Below, piece after piece: positions 24,477-32,500 of a stretch of 32,660 nt of DNA; position 1 is the first letter of the stretch, and each line of letters starts with the position of its first letter. Source of the stretch: Acinetobacter bereziniae LMG 1003 = CIP 70.12 (GTDB lineage: Bacteria; Pseudomonadota; Gammaproteobacteria; Pseudomonadales; Moraxellaceae). The notes beneath the pieces are model-generated. The model did not search any database and was not told the origin of the DNA. It saw only the letters and a list, made by a program, of their open reading frames with translations. The translations under genes and the position numbers were made by a program. Location: positions 600,759 through 633,418 of the forward strand of contig NZ_KB849756.1 in assembly GCF_000368925.1 (NCBI RefSeq). Reading direction: 5' to 3'.

Positions 24477-24866
24477 ATATTTGGGTTCTTTAGAGATATT
24501 GTTGGTTTGCAATCAAGTAGATGGATATAGCCATAAACCGTCTTGGCTTGTAGTAGACTTATTGGTCAAAATTGCCGTGTATTTTAAGTTTATAATCTAT
24601 AATTCAATCAATTACTACTAGAGTCTGTTGATAATTCGTCTATGTTTGCGACTACACGTGTTTTTTAACTGATACTAGACACGAAATAAGAAATTTTGCC
24701 AGTTAATCCTGAATTTAACCCAATAAAATTGACTGGACCAGGGCTATACATCACACTCAAGGTATACAATAAGATTTCCAAAATAGTACCCAACTTCGAT
24801 CTAAAATATTTTCAGATCATTAAGTTAAGTACTTTAAAATATTTTGTATTATACGTTTGTACAGCG
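24477..24866. other. Intergenic region with a solitary MITE-like end
   Basis: About 390 bases. At 24617-24636 the sequence CTAGAGTCTGTTGATAATTC closely matches the terminal repeat of the element at 14464-14624. No partner end is visible downstream. From about 24696 an open plus-strand frame (LPVNPEFNPIKLTGPGLYITLKV…) runs toward the SRPBCC gene without ATG or ribosome site; I do not call it a gene, though it could be a relic of inserted DNA. Confidence 0.5.
24617..24636 (+). repeat. Solo terminal repeat related to the MITE-like element
   Basis: TAGAGTCTGTTGATAATTC against TAGAGTCTGTTGACATTTC at the right end of the 14464-14624 element (reverse strand): the first 13 bases are identical and two of the next six differ. 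The interior beyond this point is not similar by eye. Confidence 0.5.
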
Positions 24867-25277
24867 CTAATTTTCGTTTTCCACATAGCGCGCAAAATTA
24901 TCTAATATGGCTTGCCAGCCTGCACGCTGTTGTTCAACAGGATATACAGTTTCAGGATCAAAGCTTATGCGAACCAATATAGCTTGGTCCTGTTGAGTAA
25001 AGGTAATTTCAGCTTGGCGCTCTCCAAATGAGTATGCAATTTTTTCATTTGGAATAATCTCTGTATAAGTGCCAGCAAAATCAAAGCCCATACTGCCATC
25101 CTTAGCTTCCATACGATTTGAAAACTCGCCACCGATGCGCAGATCATTTTTCGAATTTACCGTATGCCAATCAGGTGAAGCTGTATTCCACTGCTCTATA
25201 TCCTGAGGGTTATTATAAATACGCCATACCACATCTATGGGTGCCTTAACTAAAGATTCCACGATAATTTTTGACAT
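24867..25277 (-). CDS. SRPBCC (START/AHSA1-like) family protein
   Basis: Small soluble protein of 136 residues with the hydrophobic-pocket SRPBCC fold. It opens MSKIIVESLVKAPIDVVWRIYNNPQDIEQWN, the standard start of the AHSA1/polyketide-cyclase-like group, and closes with QQRAGWQAILDNFARYVEN, the C-terminal helix lining the pocket. The role is unknown; members bind small hydrophobic ligands or act in stress responses. The start at 25277 is chosen because GGAG lies about 8 bases upstream; the frame four residues longer begins on that ribosome site. A TATAAT (minus strand, 25338-25333) about 55 bases upstream may be its -10. It is divergent from the export operon at 25452. Confidence 0.88.
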   Translation of the reverse strand: MSKIIVESLVKAPIDVVWRIYNNPQDIEQWNTASPDWHTVNSKNDLRIGGEFSNRMEAKDGSMGFDFAGTYTEIIPNEKIAYSFGERQAEITFTQQDQAILVRISFDPETVYPVEQQRAGWQAILDNFARYVENEN

Positions 25278-25426
25278 TTTCTTCTCCATAATTGTTTTTC
25301 GATTCGATTGTTATTTAAATATCGCCCCAGCGATTATAATTTAATCAATCCTATATACTGTATAAAACTACAAAACTACACATATTCTTAGGGCTATTTA
25401 GATTATTTACTCCAGCCTTTTCCATG

Positions 25427-25432
25427 TAAAAT
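25427..25432 (+). promoter_or_regulatory. Possible -10 for the export operon
   Basis: TAAAAT 20 bases before the TolC-like start. An upstream TTATTT at an 18-base spacing is a poor -35. It would leave a very short leader, so this is a tentative call. Confidence 0.25.
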
Positions 25433-25451
25433 AGTTTTTAAATTTAGTCAG

Positions 25452-26969
25452 ATGCAAAAGATTATGCTGATCAAATCACAACACCTTAAAAATAGAAAAG
25501 CATTATCCAAAACACTTCAACTTTCAACTTTCGGATATGTTTTTTACAGCCTGATCTTGGGGCAAATGAGTTTTGCTGAGAATTTAAGCTACAGCCAAGC
25601 AGAACAATATTTACTTGAAAATTCTTATACAACTCAAGCCAGTGACGCTTTAAATCGAGCATCAAAACTTCAAGCTGAGGCTGTAAAAAATATTGGTTTA
25701 CCACGTGTAGACTTGAATGTCCGTGCTTATAAATTTCATACTGAAACAGACCTTCCATTAAACGGTGTGAAAAATAATCTCGAACAAACCTTATCGCAAG
25801 GTGTCAATGAACGTGTTGATCAATGGCAATCAGAACAAAATATTCCTTCCACGATCACGGATCCTTTAAAACAGGGATTAACACAAGGCATTCATAGTGG
25901 TATTGGTTTAATTCCAGATACAGCAAACGTTGTGTTAGAAGATGAAGTTGTTCGCCCAACAGTTTCAGTAATGATGCCAATTTATACTGGTGGTGTTACA
26001 TCCAGCACCAAACAAATTGCAAATTTAAAAGCTGAACGTAGTCAGTTGGACGCTAAACAGCAACAAGATACGCAACGTTTTGAAGTGATACAGGCTTATT
26101 TTAATGTGCAATTACAACAACAACTTGCAGATGCCAGCCGTTTCAACCTTAAAGCAATGCAACAACACTATGACAATGCCCTCAAACTGGAGAAACAGGG
26201 TTTTGTCAGCAAAGGACAGCGTATGCAATTTGAGGTTGCACGAAATAATGCCTTGCGAACTGAACAAAATGCCACGGCGAATTTACAATCCAGTCAGTTT
26301 CAACTAAAAAATTTACTCAATAAATCCAGTATAGACCAACTAACAACCCCACTTTTTGTCAATCGTCAACAAAGCCAATCCCTAAATCAATTGCTTGATT
26401 CTTATCCTGAAACATCAAGTCTAGTTCGAAAGATGCAGATGGATACACAGTTGGCCAATCAAAATGTCAAAATTCAAAGTGCAACCAAAAAACCTACGTT
26501 ATTTGCTTTTGGGGAATATAGTTTAGATCACAATCAAAACTGGATTGTAGGAGTTGCTGCCCGTTACAACTTATTCTCAGGCATTGATAAAAATAAAAAT
26601 GTACAAGCTGCTGAATTGCAGCGATATGCGACTGAATTGATGACTGCACGTACCCAACAAGAGATTGAGAATATTATTTACAAATCTTATAGTGAGTTAA
26701 GTACAGCCCAACAATCCAATCAACTTTTACAACAAAATGAACAAGCTGCGCTCGAAAATCTCCGTATTCAGCAATTGTCATTTAAAGAAGATATGGGGAC
26801 AGCGAGCCAAGTGATTGATGCACAGAATCAATTGAGTGTATTAAAAACTGAAAAAGCACTCAATGCTTATAAATATGTAATGGCTTTGGCGACCCTACTG
26901 CAAAGTCATGGCTCAATTTCTCAGTTCAAAGACTATGTTAATCAAACCAACACCGATTTTATTCGTTGA
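25452..26969 (+). CDS. TolC family outer membrane efflux protein
   Basis: Outer-membrane channel of a tripartite exporter, 505 residues. After a long basic N-region (HLKNRKALSK) there is a signal peptide (about 22-42) with likely cleavage at SFA|EN. The mature protein is a helical, Gln/Asn-rich TolC-type repeat pair: ENLSYSQAEQYLLENSY at the first repeat start, then the periplasmic helices (QQQDTQRFEVIQAYFNVQLQQ) and FGEYSLDHNQNWIVGVAARYNLFSG for the second beta segment, with a matching SYSELSTAQQSNQLLQQ helix near the end. The first ATG (25452) and a second at 25464 are both possible; neither has a good ribosome site. It is the first gene of an operon with HlyD and two ABC-2 permeases. Confidence 0.9.
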   Translation: MQKIMLIKSQHLKNRKALSKTLQLSTFGYVFYSLILGQMSFAENLSYSQAEQYLLENSYTTQASDALNRASKLQAEAVKNIGLPRVDLNVRAYKFHTETDLPLNGVKNNLEQTLSQGVNERVDQWQSEQNIPSTITDPLKQGLTQGIHSGIGLIPDTANVVLEDEVVRPTVSVMMPIYTGGVTSSTKQIANLKAERSQLDAKQQQDTQRFEVIQAYFNVQLQQQLADASRFNLKAMQQHYDNALKLEKQGFVSKGQRMQFEVARNNALRTEQNATANLQSSQFQLKNLLNKSSIDQLTTPLFVNRQQSQSLNQLLDSYPETSSLVRKMQMDTQLANQNVKIQSATKKPTLFAFGEYSLDHNQNWIVGVAARYNLFSGIDKNKNVQAAELQRYATELMTARTQQEIENIIYKSYSELSTAQQSNQLLQQNEQAALENLRIQQLSFKEDMGTASQVIDAQNQLSVLKTEKALNAYKYVMALATLLQSHGSISQFKDYVNQTNTDFIR

Positions 26970-26983
26970 AGATGGAGCTAAAA

Positions 26984-28216
26984 ATGACACAAGAAAATAA
27001 CCATCAGAATACGCATAATGATTCAACATCAGACGCTAAGTTAAATGCTGAAAGTTCGCATGACAACATCGCTAATACCCAAGCCTCAGATCAAGTTAAG
27101 GAACATCAGAACAACTCAAACTCACAGCATGATCGTGTAACCAATGAGGCTGAAAACTCCACATTATCTCAGTCAACTGACGATCCAGCACAAGCAATTC
27201 AGCATTCTACAGTCAAGGAAAATGCCTTTAAAAAAAGAACCGTAATTGCAATTGGTTTGATTATTCTCATCATTCTTATCGGATTGATTGCATTTGGATT
27301 ATGGAAAAGTTACCAACCTAAAACTGTAGATGTGCAAGGTCGTGTAGAAGCAGAAACACTGCATGTCAGTACCAAAGTACCCAGTCGAATTGAGGGTATC
27401 TTTGTCAGTGATGGACAAAAAGTGAATAAGGGTCAACTTCTAGTTACTCTGAGCAGTCCAGAAATTGAAGCAAAAAAACAGCAGGCTCTTGCCACCCTAC
27501 AATCAGCTTTGGCATTGCAATCCACAACTGATCGTGGCTCGCAACAAGAAAATATTGATACCCTCTATGCCAATTGGCAAAGTGTAAAGGCACAAGAAAA
27601 TCTTGCTAAAGCAACCTACCAACGTGGTTCCACTCTTTTTGCTCAGGGCGTAATTTCACGCCAACGCCGTGATGAAATGTTTGCTGCTGCCCAATCCGCC
27701 ACGCAAATGAGTGAAGCTGCCTATCAACAATATGCGCGTGCCAAACGTGGCAGCACTGCTGAACAAAAATCAGGTGCTGATGCACAAGTTGAGATTGCTA
27801 AAGCAGCTGTTGCAGAAGCAAATGCGCTAGAAGCAGAAACCAAACTCTATTCACCTGTGAATGGCACTGTATCCAAAACCTATGGCAAACCATCTGAATT
27901 GGTTGCAATTGGCGTTCCTGTGGTGAGTATTATCCAAGATGAAGAAAAATGGGTCAGCTTAAATGTTAGAGAAGATCAATATGCACAGGTTTATCAAGCA
28001 AAATCACTCGATGGATTTATACCTGCATTAAACAAAACTGTTTCATTTCACATTAAAAACATTGATGCAGAAGGTGAATTTGCAACCATTAAAACCACAC
28101 GTCAAACAGGCGGTTATGATATTCGTAGTTTCAAAATTAAATTGACGCCTGCTGAAGCATTGCCTGATTTGAAGGTTGGTATGAGTGTGATTTTTAAACT
28201 TCAAGAGCATCAATAA
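26984..28216 (+). CDS. HlyD/EmrA-like periplasmic adaptor protein
   Basis: Membrane fusion protein linking the inner-membrane pump to the TolC-like channel, 410 residues. The first 84 or so residues are polar and low-complexity (Asn, Gln, Ser, His, Asp), then one transmembrane helix (about 86-107, VIAIGLIILIILIGLIAFGLW), the N-terminal lipoyl half (VSTKVPSRIEGIFVSDGQKV), a coiled-coil hairpin (about 155-245), the second lipoyl half (AETKLYSPVNGTVSKTYGKPSEL) and a beta-barrel. The start at 26984 is chosen from GGAG 6 bases upstream; a longer TTG-initiated frame overlaps the TolC stop. It starts 14 bases after tolC and ends 2 bases before the first permease, so the genes are coupled. The unusually long cytoplasmic tail is noted separately. 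Confidence 0.9.
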   Translation: MTQENNHQNTHNDSTSDAKLNAESSHDNIANTQASDQVKEHQNNSNSQHDRVTNEAENSTLSQSTDDPAQAIQHSTVKENAFKKRTVIAIGLIILIILIGLIAFGLWKSYQPKTVDVQGRVEAETLHVSTKVPSRIEGIFVSDGQKVNKGQLLVTLSSPEIEAKKQQALATLQSALALQSTTDRGSQQENIDTLYANWQSVKAQENLAKATYQRGSTLFAQGVISRQRRDEMFAAAQSATQMSEAAYQQYARAKRGSTAEQKSGADAQVEIAKAAVAEANALEAETKLYSPVNGTVSKTYGKPSELVAIGVPVVSIIQDEEKWVSLNVREDQYAQVYQAKSLDGFIPALNKTVSFHIKNIDAEGEFATIKTTRQTGGYDIRSFKIKLTPAEALPDLKVGMSVIFKLQEHQ

Positions 28217-28218
28217 AC

Positions 28219-29352
28219 ATGTGGGCGAGCATGCGAAGAGAGCTTCGATATCTGTTTATACATAAGTGGGATTTATGCTTAGTCACACTCGCTCCTTTGT
28301 TTGTTATTGTTTTATTTAGTAGCATGTTTTATGCAGGCAAAGCAGAACATTTACCGATTGCTATCATTGATCAAGATCAAAGTGAGTTAAGTCGTAATAT
28401 CGAGAAATATCTCAGTCATAACCACACACTTTCGATTTACACGGTTTCAAATGACCCAAATCAAGTTGAACATTTACTGAATCAAACCAAAATTTGGGGT
28501 TATGTACATATTCCTGTAGGTGCTGAACAAAGATTGGTACAAGCACAAGATGCGCAAATCAGCATTGCATTTAACCAGTCCTATTTCAGTATCGGAAATG
28601 GCATTTCATCTGCAATGTTACTCTCAACAGTTGAGGCAATCGGTGATTTTGCACAACACTCTTATTATCAAAACAAAACTCCTTATGCTGAAATCGCGAC
28701 ACCGAATGTTAAAATCTCACCATTATTTAATCCAAATCTGAGTTATGAGTTCTATCTAGAACCTTTTATGATTCCAGCAATTTTGCACCTCTTGCTTTGT
28801 TGTTGCGTTGCTTTTGCAGTTGGTCAAGAACTGAAATACGCAAGTGTTAAGCAATGGGTTCAAGGACGATCTGTCTTTACAGCATTACTGGCTAAAAATA
28901 TGCTCTATGTATTGATCTTCTGTTTTTGGACATGGGTCTGGATGTTTTGGCTGGTTGAAATTCGAGGTTGGTTTATTGCTGGAAGTTTATGGATGATCTT
29001 GCTTGGACAATTTTTACTTTATACAGCTTATGCCCTAATCAGTAGCACAGTTGTACTTGCAACCAAAAATTTATCTAAAACCTTTGGCTTTATTGCAGTC
29101 TATGGCGGTTCTTCTTTGAGTTTTGCAGGTGTCACCCTGCCTTTGAATAATGCCCCTATCTTCACTCAGTTTTGGGCCAATATTATTCCTTATACACCTT
29201 ATGCAAAATTACAAACTGAACAATGGGTCGTGGGCAGTCCCATTTTTATCTCGATGCTTCCTCTCGGAATTTTAACCATTTATTGTATTTTATATGGTGC
29301 AATCTCTACTTTGCTCCTCAAAAAAGTGGTTCAAGGGGCGCAATATGATTAA
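28219..29352 (+). CDS. ABC-2 type transporter permease (first of two)
   Basis: Inner-membrane permease of 377 residues with the layout of the YhhJ/YbhS/YbhR group: an amphipathic N-terminus (MWASMRRELRYLFIHKWDL), helix 1 (about 18-39), a large periplasmic domain (about 45-180; AEHLPIAIIDQDQSELSRNIEK), then five more helices in the C-terminal half (IPAILHLLLCCCVAFAVGQ, LIFCFWTWVWMFWLVEIRGW, LLGQFLLYTAYALISSTVVL and others). Such permeases form dimers driven by an ABC ATPase and export drugs, lipids or peptides. No ATPase gene is in this operon. It overlaps the second permease by 8 bases. The substrate is unknown. Confidence 0.88.
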   Translation: MWASMRRELRYLFIHKWDLCLVTLAPLFVIVLFSSMFYAGKAEHLPIAIIDQDQSELSRNIEKYLSHNHTLSIYTVSNDPNQVEHLLNQTKIWGYVHIPVGAEQRLVQAQDAQISIAFNQSYFSIGNGISSAMLLSTVEAIGDFAQHSYYQNKTPYAEIATPNVKISPLFNPNLSYEFYLEPFMIPAILHLLLCCCVAFAVGQELKYASVKQWVQGRSVFTALLAKNMLYVLIFCFWTWVWMFWLVEIRGWFIAGSLWMILLGQFLLYTAYALISSTVVLATKNLSKTFGFIAVYGGSSLSFAGVTLPLNNAPIFTQFWANIIPYTPYAKLQTEQWVVGSPIFISMLPLGILTIYCILYGAISTLLLKKVVQGAQYD

Positions 29353-30460
29353 TTTCTTTAAAGCACTCGCTCAACACTATTTTGCCACTTTTAAAAATAT
29401 AGCGAAAAATTCGTCCATATTGACCACAATGGTACTCTCAGTATTTTTTTATAGTTTTTTTTATCCTACTGCCTATAAAGCCCAAACAGCAGAAAACTTA
29501 CCGATCATTATTGTAGATGAAGAACAAAGCTTTCTCAGTCATGAAATTATTGTCGAAGTTTCTAAAAGCCCCAATGTAGCAATTACAGAAATTACGGGTA
29601 ATTTTGAACATGCTAAACAAATGGTTCAACAACAAAAAGCCGATGGTATTTTATTGTTGCCTGAGAACTTATCCAATAGTGTTGTACGGGGCGAAGAAGG
29701 CGGTATCGGTTTATATTTAAGTAGTGCTTATTTTCTTAAAACTAAACAAATTGGTTTAGGTCTAGCCACTTCGATTGAAAATACAATTGCAGAGCATGCA
29801 GAAAGGTTTGGGAAAATTTCACACTTTCAACCCTCAATTCCTGTTCATCAAATTCCACTATTTAATACTTTATCTGGATATGGCAGTTATATTTTTCCAG
29901 CAATTGCACCATTAATTATCCACCAGACCATCGTTTTAGGTTTATGCATGCTGCTTGCTGGTTATCGTGAACAATACTGGCGTGCCACCCTGTCTGAGCT
30001 TGTTGCGATTTATTTAGCCGCTTTAACCATCGGTTGTTTGGGTTGTTTTTATTTATTTGGTTTTACCTATTGGCTCAATGATTATCCACGAGGTGGAAAC
30101 TTTTGGGGAATGTTATTTGCAGTACCCATCTTTATTAGCTGTGTAATTGCAATGGCAATGGTTCTAGCAAGTTATCTAGATATTTCAGAACGGGCTGGAC
30201 ATGTTATTGTTTTTACATCAATTCCTTTGTTTTTATTATCTGGCGCTGCTTGGCCATTAGCGGCAATGCCGCATTGGATGCAAGCGTTTGCTCATATTTT
30301 ACCATCCACACAAGGCATCAATTTGTTTATCCAACTCAATCAAATGGGTGTACCCACTTTCATCGTTATTCCTAAGTTGATCTATCTTGGATCGCTGTTT
30401 GCAATTTTGATGATATGGGCTTATCTCCGACTCAGCAAAAGACATAAACAAATAGAATGA
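29345..30460 (+). CDS. ABC-2 type transporter permease (second of two)
   Basis: Inner-membrane permease of 371 residues, a diverged homologue of the preceding gene with the same layout: helix 1 (ILTTMVLSVFFYSFFYP, about 24-40), a periplasmic domain opening ENLPIIIVDEEQSFLSHEI, and five C-terminal helices (FPAIAPLIIHQTIVLGLCMLLAGY, ELVAIYLAALTIGCLGCFYLF, FWGMLFAVPIFISCVIAMAMVLASYL, PLFLLSGAAWPLAAMP). The LSGAAWP segment and the paired first periplasmic motifs (IAIIDQDQS, IIIVDEEQS) mark both as the ABC2_membrane_3 type. The ATG at 29345 has AAGGGG 7 bases upstream; a 17-residue longer frame inside the previous gene is not favoured. The two permeases probably form a heterodimer (inference). Confidence 0.88.
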   Translation: MINFFKALAQHYFATFKNIAKNSSILTTMVLSVFFYSFFYPTAYKAQTAENLPIIIVDEEQSFLSHEIIVEVSKSPNVAITEITGNFEHAKQMVQQQKADGILLLPENLSNSVVRGEEGGIGLYLSSAYFLKTKQIGLGLATSIENTIAEHAERFGKISHFQPSIPVHQIPLFNTLSGYGSYIFPAIAPLIIHQTIVLGLCMLLAGYREQYWRATLSELVAIYLAALTIGCLGCFYLFGFTYWLNDYPRGGNFWGMLFAVPIFISCVIAMAMVLASYLDISERAGHVIVFTSIPLFLLSGAAWPLAAMPHWMQAFAHILPSTQGINLFIQLNQMGVPTFIVIPKLIYLGSLFAILMIWAYLRLSKRHKQIE

Positions 30461-30730
30461 ATATGTAAAATATAATTTATATAATTAATAAAATTTCACA
30501 ATAAAATCGAATAATTTAATCAAACTGAATTATTTTTAATCAATTGAACGCATTTTGAATAAAAATATTAGTATTACAGAGTCAAATAGCGTCAGAATAC
30601 ACCATTTTCAAAATACTCTGAATGTTCAGAATCTCCCACCCTAAAGTACCCACATACTTTAGCGGGATTTTTTTTTCATTTTTTTGATAGAGTTTTCTTT
30701 TCGCCAAAATCTGAATTTTAAGGGCTCAGT
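30461..30730. other. Intergenic region between export operon and gltP
   Basis: About 270 bases. The terminator at 30635-30672 lies 175 bases past the permease stop and about 60 before gltP. A possible promoter (TTGAAC near 30543 with a TATTAG-like -10 after 16 bases) lies upstream of it, so the hairpin may sit in the gltP leader rather than ending the export operon. No gene is visible. Confidence 0.45.
30635..30672 (+). terminator. Terminator or leader hairpin before gltP
   Basis: CTAAAGTA (30641-30648) pairs with TACTTTAG (30655-30662) around CCCACA; outer CCC and GGG bases extend the stem, and a run of nine or more T follows. It is a strong intrinsic terminator by shape. It ends about 60 bases before the gltP ATG. 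Confidence 0.85.
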
Positions 30731-32020
30731 ATGAAGAAAATGAGAATTAGCCTAGCTTGGCAAATTGTTATTGCGCTCTTCTTAGGTATCCTTGTTGGTG
30801 CATTCTTGCACAACTCTCCTGAACTTCGTAATGACATCGTTGCAAACTTTCTACAACCATTGGGTAAGATTTTTATTAATCTGATCAAAATGATTGTAAT
30901 CCCACTTGTGCTTTCCATGCTGATTTTAGGGATTGCCAATGCAGGTGACAGTAAAAGTGTCGGTAAATTAGGTTTAAAAACCATTGTTTACTTTGAGATT
31001 ATTACGACCGTCGCCATCATTGTGGGCTTAGTTGCTGCGAATGTATTCCAGCCAGGCGCAGGCATTGATATGTCTACACTGACAACTTCTGATATTTCTC
31101 AATATAAAGAAACGACACAGGAAGTCAGTCATGAAGCTCATGGTTTAGTGAATACCGTTCTTTCACTTATTCCACCGAATATCTTTGCTGCAATGAGCGA
31201 TGGGCATATGTTGCCAATCATCTTCTTTGCAGTGATTTTTGGTATCGGTCTTGGATCATTATCTAAAGAAACCAAACAGCCTTTAATCGATGTATTAAAA
31301 GCTGTTTCTGAAACCATGTTTAAAGTAACGCATATGATCATGATGTTTGCACCGTTTGGTGTTTTCGGCTTGATCGCTGCCACTGTCGCAAACTTTGGTT
31401 TCAGTTCTTTATTGCCACTGATTAAACTGGCAGTATTGGTTTATGCAGCAATTCTATTCTTTATCTTTATCGTGCTTGGTTTTGTGGCTAAATTCTGTGG
31501 TTTCAGTATTTGGACAATTATCAAAATCTTAAAAGATGAATTGATACTTGCTTATTCGACTGCAAGCTCTGAAACCGTTTTACCTCGTATGATGGAAAAA
31601 ATGGAAGCTTATGGTGCGCCTAAGTCAATCACCAGTTTCGTTGTACCGATTGGTTATTCATTTAACCTAGATGGTTCTACGCTTTACCAAAGTATTGCGG
31701 CAATCTTTATTGCTCAACTTTATGGTATTGATTTAACCATCACACAACAAATTGTTTTAGTGCTTACACTGATGATTACCTCTAAAGGGATCGCAGGTGT
31801 TCCAGGCGTGTCTTTCGTTGTGCTACTGGCAACATTGGGCAGTGTGGGTATTCCACTAGAAGGTTTGGCATTTATTGCGGGTATTGACCGTATCTTAGAT
31901 ATGGCACGTACAGTATTAAATGTAATTGGTAACGCACTTGCTGTTCTTGTAATCAGTAAATGGGAAGGCAAATTCGATACTGAAAAACAAAAATCTTATA
32001 ATTTTGATGCCACACATTAA
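30731..32020 (+). CDS. gltP: Dicarboxylate/amino acid:cation symporter, GltP type
   Basis: Inner-membrane symporter (DAACS family) taking up glutamate, aspartate or C4-dicarboxylates with protons or sodium, 429 residues. It shows eight hydrophobic segments plus re-entrant hairpins. Hallmarks: LGKIFINLIKMIVIPLVLSMLI in helix 2-3, the serine-rich hairpin AYSTASSETVLPRMMEKME, the helix 7 motif PIGYSFNLDGSTLYQ (NMDGT-like, here N-L-D-G-S) and the second hairpin TSKGIAGVPGVSFVVLLATL, then GIDRILDMARTVLNVIGNALA in helix 8 with the substrate-contacting Asp and Asn. AAGGG lies 7 bases before the ATG. GltP and DctA cannot be told apart firmly by eye, though overall length and N-terminus favour the GltP side. 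An intrinsic terminator follows directly. Confidence 0.92.
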   Translation: MKKMRISLAWQIVIALFLGILVGAFLHNSPELRNDIVANFLQPLGKIFINLIKMIVIPLVLSMLILGIANAGDSKSVGKLGLKTIVYFEIITTVAIIVGLVAANVFQPGAGIDMSTLTTSDISQYKETTQEVSHEAHGLVNTVLSLIPPNIFAAMSDGHMLPIIFFAVIFGIGLGSLSKETKQPLIDVLKAVSETMFKVTHMIMMFAPFGVFGLIAATVANFGFSSLLPLIKLAVLVYAAILFFIFIVLGFVAKFCGFSIWTIIKILKDELILAYSTASSETVLPRMMEKMEAYGAPKSITSFVVPIGYSFNLDGSTLYQSIAAIFIAQLYGIDLTITQQIVLVLTLMITSKGIAGVPGVSFVVLLATLGSVGIPLEGLAFIAGIDRILDMARTVLNVIGNALAVLVISKWEGKFDTEKQKSYNFDATH

Positions 32021-32035
32021 TTTTTTAAGATGACT

Positions 32036-32060
32036 AAAACCACCTTTGGGTGGTTTTTTT
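32036..32060 (+). terminator. Terminator after gltP
   Basis: AAAACCACC (32036-32044) pairs with GGTGGTTTT (32049-32057) around TTTG, with a further T run. It starts 15 bases after the gltP stop. Confidence 0.92.
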
Positions 32061-32233
32061 ATGCATATAGTCAAACCGTCTAATGATTCATACAAGTACT
32101 TTGCGATCAATCATTGATATTCAATAACCTATATACTCCTTAGAAGATTTTGATCATTCATATGGTAATCCCCCCTCAAAATAATTGAACTCAAAAGTAG
32201 AAAATCGAATAATCCTGTTCAAGGAGATTTTTT

Positions 32234-32500
32234 ATGAAAACATCTAAATATTCAGACAGCTTAATCATAAGCATTTTAAAACAAGCTGAATCAGGAACAC
32301 CCGTGCCTAACTTATGCCGTGAACATGGTATGAGTTCCGCTACATTTTATAAATGGAAAGCGAAATATGGAGGTATGGATATTTCAATGATGACACGACT
32401 TAAAGAATTAGAGGCTGAAAATGCTCGTCTGAAACGTATGTATGCTGACGAACGTCTTAAAGCAGATATTCTTCAGGATGCACTGTCAAAGAAGTTATAA
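32234..32500 (+). CDS. IS3-family transposase OrfA
   Basis: DNA-binding subunit of 88 residues. It has a helix-turn-helix (about 5-45: YSDSLIISILKQAESGTPVPNLCREHGMSSATFYKWKAKYG) followed by a leucine-zipper-like helix (about 52-80; LKELEAENARLKRMYADERLKADIL), as in IS3-family OrfA. AAGGAG lies about 8 bases before the ATG. OrfA alone represses or modulates; fused to OrfB by a -1 frameshift it makes the active transposase. The C-terminus (LSKKL) overlaps the open OrfB frame. Confidence 0.93.
   Translation: MKTSKYSDSLIISILKQAESGTPVPNLCREHGMSSATFYKWKAKYGGMDISMMTRLKELEAENARLKRMYADERLKADILQDALSKKL

Noticed and set aside
24696..24905. Plus-strand 69-codon frame (PVNPEFNPIKLTGPG...)
   Set aside because: Starts with TTG, lacks a ribosome site, and its end runs into the opposite-strand SRPBCC gene. 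Kept only as a possible relic.
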